Source: Adlercreutzia rubneri (GTDB lineage: Bacteria; Actinomycetota; Coriobacteriia; Coriobacteriales; Eggerthellaceae). Taken from it: 57,478 nucleotides of DNA. Below, piece by piece: positions 50,363 through 57,478 of this stretch (the first letter of the stretch is position 1; the number at the start of each line of letters is the position of its first letter). A program made the translations under genes and the position numbers. The stretch lies in the NCBI RefSeq assembly GCF_009755265.1, contig NZ_WPOO01000016.1, positions 1-57,478 on the forward strand. The letters run 5' to 3'. The notes beneath the pieces were generated by a model. That model did not search any database. It saw only the letters and a list, made by a program, of their open reading frames with translations, and was not told where the DNA came from.

Positions 50363-51319
50363 ATGGAGCATATCCCGAACGCATCCGCGGAAGACGCCCC
50401 TGCGACGCCCTCCCCTCCTCCCGACATCTACGACGAGGTGGCCTACGCCTACGACGGCTCCCTGGAAGGGCTGCTCTCGGCTGTCTTCGCCGCCTACGAG
50501 CGCCACGAGCATCCCACCGATATCGCGCCGGAAGAGCGTCTGCAGCTCCGTCTCGGCCAGCGCGTGTCGCTCATCCCCACCGACCAGGACCGGGCCCTGC
50601 GCGTCATGGGCACCCTGCGCCGCCAGTGCGGCCGCGCGGCAGCCCTGGCGGTGACCCGCGCCGCTTGCTCGGACGAGCCGGGTGCGGGCACGGCGGTCTA
50701 CCGCTTCGTGCGCTATGCCATCGACGAGCAAAAGCATCGCGCATGCGAGCACTGTCGCAAGCGCGCCTCCTGCGCAGGCCGCGGCGGCATGGGGCCGTGC
50801 CCCAAGCAGCGGGGCCGCGCCTTCTCGGACATCACGCATCCGGCCGTGGAGCGGCTCTTCCGCATTTCGCGCTCGGTCGGTCAGGAATGCGAGCATATGC
50901 GCCAGTTCGTGCGCTTCCAGCACCTCGCCGGCGAAGGAGCCGATGTATGGTTCGCCCGCGTGAACCCGAAAGCCTCGGTGGTGCCGCTTATCATGGATCA
51001 TTTCGTGGAACGTCTCGGCGTGCAGCCCTTCATCATCTACGACGAGGTGCACCATCTCGCCGGCGTCTACGACGGCGGCGACTGGCAGCTGGTGAACACC
51101 GAGGGCGCCGGCGACTTGGAACGAGCGCTGCCCGACCGCACCGCCGACGAGGCCCTCATGAGCGAGGCCTGGCGCACCTTCTACAAAAGCGTCTCCATCG
51201 ACGCCCGCTACCACCCGGAGCTGCGCCGTCAATTCATGCCCAAGCGCTTCTGGAAGAACCTCACCGAGCTGCAGGAAAGCCCTGCCGCCCTGCGCCCGCG
51301 CTACGCTGAACGCGGGTGA
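50363..51319 (+). CDS. DUF4130 / TIGR03915-type putative DNA repair partner
   Basis: This 318-residue protein has the family start YDGSLEGLLSAVFAAYERHEHP and the middle Cys set (CEHCRKRASCAGRGG...CPKQ) that may bind zinc or a cluster. The end has the YYK-type YHPELRRQFMPKRFWKNLTE. Such proteins occur with the radical SAM protein of the previous entry and in some genomes fused to a uracil-DNA glycosylase. The ATG was preferred to a GTG at 50354 that abuts the previous stop codon. The product of the pair is unknown. Confidence 0.8.
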   Translation: MEHIPNASAEDAPATPSPPPDIYDEVAYAYDGSLEGLLSAVFAAYERHEHPTDIAPEERLQLRLGQRVSLIPTDQDRALRVMGTLRRQCGRAAALAVTRAACSDEPGAGTAVYRFVRYAIDEQKHRACEHCRKRASCAGRGGMGPCPKQRGRAFSDITHPAVERLFRISRSVGQECEHMRQFVRFQHLAGEGADVWFARVNPKASVVPLIMDHFVERLGVQPFIIYDEVHHLAGVYDGGDWQLVNTEGAGDLERALPDRTADEALMSEAWRTFYKSVSIDARYHPELRRQFMPKRFWKNLTELQESPAALRPRYAERG

Positions 51320-51360
51320 GCCGCGGCCGCGCAAACATCCCCGCCGGTGCGACGACGGCC

Positions 51361-52263
51361 CTACAAGCTGAATACCAGCTCGCCGGTCGGGGCGGTCAGC
51401 TTGCCGGGCACGGGGCACTCGCACTCATAGGCAATCCCTACGGCCGGCCCCACGTGAACGCCGATGACCGGACTGACGGGCAGCACCTCCACCGCGTGTC
51501 CCACCGCCGGCTCGATAGCCTCGCGCGCCCATTTGATGGCGGGGGCCGCCGATCCGATGTAGTGCACCACCACGCGCTTGAGCCCAAAGGCCTCGATCTC
51601 CTCTTTGAAGACGTCTGCCATGCGAGCAAGCGTCTTCTTCCACGTGCGCACTTTCGCCAACGTGGATGTCTCCCAATCGGCCACCGTGAGCACGGGGGAG
51701 ATTTGCAGCAGACCGCCGAGCAACGCCGACGCACCTCCAATGCGACCGCCCGCCTTCAAAAAAGCAAGGCTCTCCGGAGCGAAGATGAACCGCGACGAGA
51801 CGACCGAATCAATCGCCGCCTGCGCGCACCGCGTCAGATCGCCGCCCGCATCGCGCGCATCGCATGCATCGAGCACCGCGAACATCTCATCGCCGCAGTT
51901 CGACGTCGAGTCGATCAGCGTGCAGCGGAACTGCTTGTAGCGCTCCTTGCAGGCCCGAGCGCTGCGCACCGCCCCTTCGAACGTTCCGGACATCTTCGAC
52001 GAGATGAAAACCCCGAGCACCTCATCGGCCGCCTGCGCCGCCTTTTCGAAAATCGTCTCCATCGCATGCTGCGAGGGCTGGCTCGACGTAGGCGGATTGT
52101 CGATCATGTCGGCGATATCCTCATAGAATGCATCGACGTCCATGTCGGCCTCGCGGTACTCACGACCATCCCGATTCACGAACAGCGAGACGACTTCGAT
52201 ATCGCGCTCCCGCACCACCTCGGCGGGGATAGAGGCGACCGAATCGGTGACGATCTTGACCAC
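51361..52263 (-). CDS. DegV family protein (fatty-acid-binding type)
   Basis: The 300-residue product starts VVKIVTDSVASIPAEVV and has TSSQPS, the family hydroxyl motif near residue 72, LGVFISSKMSGTFEGA, and GRIGGASALLGGLL, with PVIGVHVGPAVGIAY near the end. DegV/FakB proteins carry fatty acids to the FakA kinase. Start GTG behind AAGGAGAAG. It is convergent with the DUF4130 gene. A second DegV gene lies 2.3 kb further on. Confidence 0.9.
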   Translation of the reverse strand: MVKIVTDSVASIPAEVVRERDIEVVSLFVNRDGREYREADMDVDAFYEDIADMIDNPPTSSQPSQHAMETIFEKAAQAADEVLGVFISSKMSGTFEGAVRSARACKERYKQFRCTLIDSTSNCGDEMFAVLDACDARDAGGDLTRCAQAAIDSVVSSRFIFAPESLAFLKAGGRIGGASALLGGLLQISPVLTVADWETSTLAKVRTWKKTLARMADVFKEEIEAFGLKRVVVHYIGSAAPAIKWAREAIEPAVGHAVEVLPVSPVIGVHVGPAVGIAYECECPVPGKLTAPTGELVFSL

Positions 52264-52457
52264 GACTTCTCCTTTCAGCGAGGCACCCGAAGGCATCCGC
52301 GCCGCACGCGACGGCGTATCGCGACGCTGCGGCCGCGATGGGCATTTTTGCTATCGTACACCATGTGCACGCTCGAAAACGCGCGCAGAGGAGAAGTTCA
52401 TGCGACCGTTGAGCCAAAAGTCGGCTAATACTCTCGCATACCGCTGGCAGCTAGGCG

Positions 52458-53465
52458 CTACACGCCCGTGAAGTCGAAGGCCGGGATGAAGCTCTCCTCA
52501 GCGGCTCCCCCTTCTTGCCAGAAGTAGTCCTCCACTCCCAGCGCATCGGCGAAATCGAGCAGCTGCTCGTACTCGGAATCGGGTACCGTGGTCGCAAGCT
52601 CGGGACTCGCCGCCAGGGCCGCGGCCGCCCGCCTGTCGCCGGCTGCAGCGGCCTGAGCGATCACCGGCGTGTACTGGTTCATGAGCGAGAGCCGGACATC
52701 GCTCCCGAAGCGCTCGTGCAGAAGCCGCACCACGGCCTTGGAGTTATCCAGGGCCCCGGGCAGCATGAGATGGCGCACCACCACGCCGGAGACGAGGCGC
52801 TCCTGGCCGCGGAACTCGTCATAGCACGGGGCGCCAACGACCTCTACCATGGTCTGAAGCGCCGCGAGGGCCACCTCGGGGTAGTCGGCAGCATGGGAGT
52901 AGCGAGCCGCCAGCGCCGCATCGGCGTACTTGAAGTCGGTGAGGTAGGCGTCCACGAAGCCGACGTTGCCGCGCACCGCCTCCACGGTCTCGTAGCCGCC
53001 CGTGTTCCACAACACCGGCAGCGCCATGCCCTGCTCGCGCGCCAAGGCAACCGCCGCGCGGATCTGCGGCGCGAAGTGCGTCGGCGTCACGCAGTTGATG
53101 TTCAGCGCCCCGGCCGCCTCAAGCTCGCCCATGATGGCGGCCAAGCGCTCGACAGTGATTGCCCGGGCCGCCTCGCCCAGAGCGATAGAGGCGTTCTGGC
53201 AATAAACACAACGCAGAGGGCAGCCGGAGAAGAAGATGGTGCCGCTGCCGTCCTCGCCGGAGATCGGCGGCTCCTCCCAGAAGTGCAGCGCCGCCCGGGC
53301 CACGAGCACCTCGCCCGCAGCTCCGCAAACCCCGCGCTCCCCCGCCGCCCGATCAACGCCACACCTCCGGGGGCACAGCTCGCACGACAACGGCAACGCG
53401 TAGAGGGGATGCGGGATGCCTTGACCGAGCGAGTTCCGTAGCGAACGGAAATGCCCTGTGGGCAT
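52458..53465 (-). CDS. Radical SAM protein, pyruvate formate-lyase activase-like
   Basis: The protein has about 335 residues. CELCPRRCGVDRAAGERGVC near the start is a Cys-rich module, followed by the radical SAM motif SGCPLRCVYCQNASI (CxxxCxxC), VLWNTGGYE and TDFKYADAA. It belongs to the COG1313 PflA-like group, whose targets are mostly unknown. The N-terminus is unclear: no good start precedes the Cys module, and the nearest ATG lies inside the dispersed hairpin element, so the 5' end may have been rebuilt by it. TTG codons at 53396 and 53390 are alternatives without ribosome sites. Confidence 0.75.
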   Translation of the reverse strand: MPTGHFRSLRNSLGQGIPHPLYALPLSCELCPRRCGVDRAAGERGVCGAAGEVLVARAALHFWEEPPISGEDGSGTIFFSGCPLRCVYCQNASIALGEAARAITVERLAAIMGELEAAGALNINCVTPTHFAPQIRAAVALAREQGMALPVLWNTGGYETVEAVRGNVGFVDAYLTDFKYADAALAARYSHAADYPEVALAALQTMVEVVGAPCYDEFRGQERLVSGVVVRHLMLPGALDNSKAVVRLLHERFGSDVRLSLMNQYTPVIAQAAAAGDRRAAAALAASPELATTVPDSEYEQLLDFADALGVEDYFWQEGGAAEESFIPAFDFTGV

Positions 53466-53500
53466 TTCCGCCGAGCGAGGACTGTCTGAGCGAATCAAGG
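53419..53500 (+). repeat. Dispersed hairpin element, copy 2
   Basis: Same conserved ends as the copy at 29075-29180: 20 of 20 nt at the left (CCTTGACCGAGCGAGTTCCG) and 26 of 26 nt at the right (53475-53500). The core is different: an 11-bp perfect stem CGGAAATGCCC (53446-53456) with its complement (53460-53470) and loop TGT. It is in the spacer between two minus-strand genes but in the opposite orientation, relative to the genes, to copy 1. Confidence 0.85.
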
Positions 53501-53532
53501 TATCGCGCAGCTCTGATTCCGGCGAGTCACAA

Positions 53533-54537
53533 CTAGTTGTTCGAGTAGTCGAAGTCGTCGTTATAGGGAGCGAAGTCGTCATAGTCGTCGTAGTCGTGAT
53601 CCTCGCGGAAGTGGTCGTGGCCGCAACCGTCCTCGTCGTCGTAGGCGCTCCAGTCCTCGTCCTCCTCGGAGGCAGGGTGCCCATAGGCCTGCTCGGCGCG
53701 CGTCCAGTCGAGCCCGGCCCGGGCTCCGGCCGCCTCGTCCTGATACACCAGAGACAGCGCCGCCGGCGCCATATCGGCGCCTCCGATGACCACCAGAAGC
53801 TCCAGCAAGTGCATGGTCGCCTCCACTCCGGGCAAAATCACCTCGGCGTCGTCGGCGGCCATGAGCGCCGCGGACAGCTCGGCCAGGAGCATCTCGGCCG
53901 TGTAGTCGCCGGTGTAGCGCTGCTGGCGCACGGCCTGTACCACAGGATCGGCGGAGACGGGGCTGAACAGCGGAATCTGGTCGGCGTCCAGCGCTCCCAC
54001 CGAACGGGCCGAGGCATCGTCCAAGGCCACGGCCTCGATGGCGCTCACCAGATCGGCGGCCAAGGGCAGCGTGTGGGTATTGCGCAGAAGCTGCGCGCGG
54101 CCCGGTGCCCCCACTTCCACCACTTCTCCGAAGATGGCGTCCAGAAGCCGACGGACATCGTCGGTCAGCTCGGCTTCGGTGGCCACCGGCCCCAGAAGGT
54201 TCTCGCGGGCGAAGGCATCGGCGGCCACCAGCGAGCGTACCGTCGCCGGTGCCTCCACCATGATCAGGTCGTTCACCGTCGCCACGGCGTTGATCTCGCG
54301 GGCGAAGTTCGGCGTGGCAGCCGACAGATCCACCAGCGTGGACCCCGGAGCCGTCGTCGTGACGAGTCCCTCGTCGCCGAAGTACAGATCCTCCAGCGCC
54401 GAGCCGGAGGTGGCATACGTCACCACGATGTCCGCCGAGGCGACATCGGAGACTTGGGAGAAGCCGGCGTCGGCCAGGCGCCCCTCCACGGCCCCGATGA
54501 ACGACGGGGCACCCACGTAGGCGTACGACTTCGCCAT
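53533..54537 (-). CDS. NAD(P)-binding oxidoreductase, 3-hydroxyisobutyrate dehydrogenase-like
   Basis: This 334-residue protein has an N-terminal Rossmann-like part (YVGAPSFIGAVEGRLADAGF) and a 6-phosphogluconate dehydrogenase-like C-terminal part (AQLLRNTHTLPLAADLVSAI). The nucleotide motif is not a normal GxGxxG. The last 45 residues are a striking acidic/His/Tyr tail (DGCGHDHFREDHDYDDYDDF) of unknown use, possibly metal-binding. It overlaps the second DegV gene by one base. Confidence 0.7.
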   Translation of the reverse strand: MAKSYAYVGAPSFIGAVEGRLADAGFSQVSDVASADIVVTYATSGSALEDLYFGDEGLVTTTAPGSTLVDLSAATPNFAREINAVATVNDLIMVEAPATVRSLVAADAFARENLLGPVATEAELTDDVRRLLDAIFGEVVEVGAPGRAQLLRNTHTLPLAADLVSAIEAVALDDASARSVGALDADQIPLFSPVSADPVVQAVRQQRYTGDYTAEMLLAELSAALMAADDAEVILPGVEATMHLLELLVVIGGADMAPAALSLVYQDEAAGARAGLDWTRAEQAYGHPASEEDEDWSAYDDEDGCGHDHFREDHDYDDYDDFAPYNDDFDYSNN

Positions 54538-55463
54538 TACTTGTCTCCCTTCACCTTGCGGGCGATGCGATCGGCCACGGACAGGTTCTCGCGCTTGTCG
54601 TGGCCCCAGAACACCACGGCCAGCATATCGGCGCCCACATGAGACCCGATGACCGGGCCGATGTTGCACACCAGGCACAAAAGCCCGGGCGCCTCCTTTT
54701 CCAAGGCCTCCTTCAGACGCGCGGCATCTTTGGGGCAGTCGGCGTGGCCCACAATGGCGACATGGGCCTGACCGGCGTCGTCGACGTTCTTCTTGTAGTA
54801 CTCCGCCAGCTGCTTGATGCCCTTCTTGCGCCCCCGGGCCACGCCGACCAGCGACAGCGTCCCGTCCTCGGCGATGACGAGCAGCGGCTTCACATCCAGG
54901 GCGGCACCGGCCACGGCAACCGAGGCGGGAATGCGGCCGCCGCGGCGCAGGGCCTCCAGGTCGTCCACCATGAACTCCTCGTTCACGAAGCAGCGGGCCT
55001 CCTCGGCCCAAGCGGCCAGCTCGGCAGCCGACATGCCCTTCTCGTGCTGCACCAGCGCCTCGTAGACGAGCAGACCCTCGGCCACGCTGGCCAAATGGGT
55101 GTCCACGATATGCAGCTCGAAGTCCGGGTGCTCGGCAAGGACTTGATCGCGCACGACGCAGGCGGCGTCGAAAGAGGCGGACAGACCGCTGGAGAACGCC
55201 AGGTACACCGCCGGCGTCCCCTCCTCGGCCGCCGCCGTGAACGTGTCGGTGAGCGTCTGCAGCGTCACCTGGGCCGTCGAGGGCTCGGCGCCTTTGCGCA
55301 TGGCCCCGTAGAAGGCCTCGGCCGACACGGACTCGAACAGGTCGTCCTCGAAGGTGCCCCCGTCGACGGTGTAGGGGAACTTCATGAGCGTGACGCCTGG
55401 GCGCCGCACCACCGAGGCGGGCAGATCGCAGCAGGAATCGATGTTCAGGTGGCATTTCGCCAT
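54537..55463 (-). CDS. DegV family protein, second copy
   Basis: The 308-residue product starts KCHLNIDSCCDLPASVV and has the family STAQVTL motif (near residue 62), YLAFSSGLSASFDAA, EALRRGGRIPASVAVAG and GPVIGSHVGADMLAVVF. It is less like a classic DegV than the gene at 51361. It is translationally linked to the oxidoreductase gene (TAATG) and starts 12 bp after the pncB stop codon. Confidence 0.88.
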   Translation of the reverse strand: MAKCHLNIDSCCDLPASVVRRPGVTLMKFPYTVDGGTFEDDLFESVSAEAFYGAMRKGAEPSTAQVTLQTLTDTFTAAAEEGTPAVYLAFSSGLSASFDAACVVRDQVLAEHPDFELHIVDTHLASVAEGLLVYEALVQHEKGMSAAELAAWAEEARCFVNEEFMVDDLEALRRGGRIPASVAVAGAALDVKPLLVIAEDGTLSLVGVARGRKKGIKQLAEYYKKNVDDAGQAHVAIVGHADCPKDAARLKEALEKEAPGLLCLVCNIGPVIGSHVGADMLAVVFWGHDKRENLSVADRIARKVKGDK

Positions 55464-55475
55464 AGAGCGTCCTCT

Positions 55476-56930
55476 CTATAGAATATGTCGCAGCTCGGCC
55501 ACCAGCGCCCGGCGGCGCTCGTTGAGGCCCAGCTCCAGACCAACAGGATAGGTGTGGGGGTTCAGCATGCGCAACTGAGTTTCGTCAAGGGTTTCCAAAC
55601 CAACACAAGCGCGCGCACGGGCGGCCATGGCGCTGCGCTCCTCGGGCGCGAGCACCACCTTGCCGACGCGGGCCAGCGGGCGCAGCAGCGTCTCGAAGCG
55701 CAGGCCCGAGAGGTTCTTCTGGCGCAAATCGTCCATGGGGTCCACGATGACCTCCCGCGCATCCGGCGTCTCGTTCACGTCGAAGACCATATCGCCGGCA
55801 ATGCGGCCGTCGGACTGGTAGTACCGCCGCACGTCGAGCACGCCCGGGGTGGTGAGCTTGGCGGCCGACTCGGAGATCTTCAGCCGCGCCGTCCAAGGGG
55901 CGTCCTCGCCCACGCGAACCGCGGCCAGCTTGTAGACGCCGCCCAGAGTCGGCTGGTCGTAGGCGCTCGCGAGCTTCGTGCCCACGCCGAAGGACATGAC
56001 GTCGGCGCCTTCCTCCAGCATCGACTGGATGGTGTACTCGTCCAGATCGTTCGAGAGCACGATGCCGCAATCGGTAAGCCCCGCCTCATCCAGCATGCGC
56101 CGGGCCATCTTCGAGAGCCACGACAGGTCGCCCGAGTCGATGCGGATGCCGGCCAGACGCTCGCCGCGCTCGCGCATTTCCAGGCCCACGGTGATGGCGT
56201 TTCTGATGCCCTGCTCCACATCGTAGGTATCCACCAGAAGGATGCAGTTGTTCGGGAAGATGCGGGCGTACTCGCGGAAGGCGGTGAGCTCGTCGTCGAA
56301 GGACATGACCCAGGAATGGGCGTGGGTGCCCGAGACCGGGATGTCGAAGAGCTTGCCGGCCAGCACGTTCGAGGTGGAGGCGCAGCCGCCCACCACCGCC
56401 GCGCGCGATGCCCACACGCCGCCTAGGCCCTGGGCCCGGCGCAGGCCGAACTCCGCCACGGGGCGCCCCTTGGCGGCGCGGCACACACGGGCGGCCTTGG
56501 TGGCGATGAGCGTCTGGAAGTTCACCATGTTCAACAGCGCCGTCTCGATAAGCTGGCACTGCATGATGGGGCCGGTGACCCGCACGAGCGGCTCGTGGGG
56601 GAACACGATCGTACCCTCGGGCACCGCGTCGATATCCACCGACAGGCGCAGATCGCGCAGATACTCCAGGAAGGCCGGATCGAACAAGGGGCCGCCGGCC
56701 GGGGCGTCCAGCGAGGCCAAATAGGCGATATCCTCCTCGCTGAAGCGGAACGTCTCCACCAGGTCGGCCAGCTGGGCCATGCCGCAGGCCACCGCGTAGC
56801 CTCCCTTGAAGGGATAGTCGCGGAAGTACATGGTGAAGCAGGCCTCCTCGCCCGCTTTCTCGGCGTCCCAGTAGCCCTGGGCCATGGTGATCTGGTACAG
56901 ATCGGTGAGCAGCGCGTAGTCCACGTTCAT
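55476..56930 (-). CDS. pncB: Nicotinate phosphoribosyltransferase
   Basis: The enzyme makes nicotinate mononucleotide in the NAD salvage route. The 484-residue sequence starts YALLTDLYQITMAQGYW, and has VAEFGLRRAQG, SGTHAHSWVMSF with the catalytic His, IRIDSGDLSWLS and FGVGTKLASAYDQP. It heads the pncB-DegV-oxidoreductase unit on the minus strand. Confidence 0.95.
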   Translation of the reverse strand: MNVDYALLTDLYQITMAQGYWDAEKAGEEACFTMYFRDYPFKGGYAVACGMAQLADLVETFRFSEEDIAYLASLDAPAGGPLFDPAFLEYLRDLRLSVDIDAVPEGTIVFPHEPLVRVTGPIMQCQLIETALLNMVNFQTLIATKAARVCRAAKGRPVAEFGLRRAQGLGGVWASRAAVVGGCASTSNVLAGKLFDIPVSGTHAHSWVMSFDDELTAFREYARIFPNNCILLVDTYDVEQGIRNAITVGLEMRERGERLAGIRIDSGDLSWLSKMARRMLDEAGLTDCGIVLSNDLDEYTIQSMLEEGADVMSFGVGTKLASAYDQPTLGGVYKLAAVRVGEDAPWTARLKISESAAKLTTPGVLDVRRYYQSDGRIAGDMVFDVNETPDAREVIVDPMDDLRQKNLSGLRFETLLRPLARVGKVVLAPEERSAMAARARACVGLETLDETQLRMLNPHTYPVGLELGLNERRRALVAELRHIL

Positions 56931-56945
56931 GAGTGAGGTGCCTCC

Positions 56946-57478
56946 CTAGTTTCCGGTGTCGTTGCCACCGTTGCCGCTCTGCGGGCCCGAGCCCGCGCCC
57001 GAGCCGCCGTCGGCCTTGGGCTTGCGGGAGCGGCGCCGGCGCCGAGGCTTGGAAGCGCCCGTGTCCGCCTTAGCCCCGTCGCTGCGGGACGCGCCGCCCT
57101 GCTCGGCCCGCAGCCCCGAGGACTTCTGGCCCGGCCGCGGCGAGGCGCCCTTGGGCTTGCCGTCGCCCTGGCCGGAGCGAGAGCGGCCCTGGGAGCCCTT
57201 GGCCCTTTGCGCTTTCCCCTGGCCGCCCTGATTGCCCTGGCCGCTCTGGTTGCGGCCGCCGTCCTTGGGGCGCGCGCCGTCCTTGGGCCGCGAGGCCGTC
57301 CCGGAGCGCTGACGGCGCGGCTTCGGCGATGCGGCCCCCTCGCCGCGCGCGCCCTCCTCGCGGGAGGTGGACACGCGCTCCAAACCGCGCCCGTCGTCGG
57401 CCGCCGACAGCTTCGTGGAGCGGCGGCGCTTGCGGGGCGGGGCGGCCGGTGCCGGAGACGCCGCCTGCGTCCCCGCCG
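56946..57478 (-). CDS. C-terminal part of a protein with a basic low-complexity tail (5' end outside window)
   Basis: The frame is open to the right-hand window edge and shows only Gly, Ser, Arg, Lys, Gln and Ala repeats (RRQRSGTASRPKDG, then KPRRRRRSRKPKADGG). Such tails follow the core of DEAD-box RNA helicases and other RNA-binding proteins in Actinobacteria. The core is not in the window, so the family cannot be stated. It stops 15 bp before pncB on the same strand. Confidence 0.6.
   Translation of the reverse strand, partial: AGTQAASPAPAAPPRKRRRSTKLSAADDGRGLERVSTSREEGARGEGAASPKPRRQRSGTASRPKDGARPKDGGRNQSGQGNQGGQGKAQRAKGSQGRSRSGQGDGKPKGASPRPGQKSSGLRAEQGGASRSDGAKADTGASKPRRRRRSRKPKADGGSGAGSGPQSGNGGNDTGN

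Overview
The window is a GC-rich, densely coded stretch of chromosome that looks like a gut actinobacterium of the class Coriobacteriia, most likely family Eggerthellaceae. This rests on a LuxR regulator with a multi-membrane-span sensor half, Ala/Glu/Lys-rich tails on ribosomal proteins and Rho, an arginine deiminase locus, desulfoferrodoxin, a choloylglycine/bile-salt hydrolase family protein, and the gene content as a whole. The species is not identified. No phage, IS transposase, rRNA operon or CRISPR array was seen.

Layout. 0-4.6 kb: arginine catabolism (arcA plus a YfcC-type carrier, minus strand) with a divergent membrane-bound LuxR regulator. 4.6-9.5 kb: a 198-bp palindromic repeat, then glnA - GlnR-like regulator - polA. 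9.5-17.9 kb: housekeeping genes (rpmE with a structured leader, desulfoferrodoxin, lgt, a NifU-type scaffold, murA - LCP-like, rpsB - tsf), many separated by clear hairpin terminators. 17.9-24 kb: fsa-type transaldolase - rho - sppA - metG in overlapping order. 24-26.2 kb: LysR regulator divergent from a frameshifted DMT-family exporter. 26.3-35.8 kb: histidine biosynthesis (hisZG fusion, D, C, B, H, A, F ... I), in which hisI is cut off from hisF by an islet of toxin-antitoxin-type genes. 35.8-37.5 kb: nickel-pincer cofactor genes larC (N-terminal part only) and larB. 37.5-41.4 kb: MerR regulator, rdgB, murI, L,D-transpeptidase. 41.6-46.7 kb: tmRNA, bile-salt-hydrolase-type enzyme, acidic protein, smpB, M42 peptidase, a repeat-rich spacer and tRNA-Thr. 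46.8-57.5 kb: pyrE, an Rpn-type nuclease, a two-gene radical-SAM/DUF4130 DNA-repair-type unit behind an SOS-like box, two DegV proteins, a radical SAM activase, an oxidoreductase, pncB, and the 3' end of a gene for a basic low-complexity tail.

The least ordinary signals are: (1) two copies of a dispersed element whose 20-nt and 26-nt ends are identical while the hairpin between them differs completely; (2) the his operon split by a toxin-antitoxin islet, leaving hisI downstream of a small HTH gene with duplicated operator-like repeats; (3) a HisZ-HisG fusion preceded by an uncharacterised upstream ORF; (4) a response regulator with Glu at the phospho-acceptor site between glnA and polA; (5) 40-bp repeats in the spacer before tRNA-Thr; (6) the SOS-like box before the radical-SAM repair pair.
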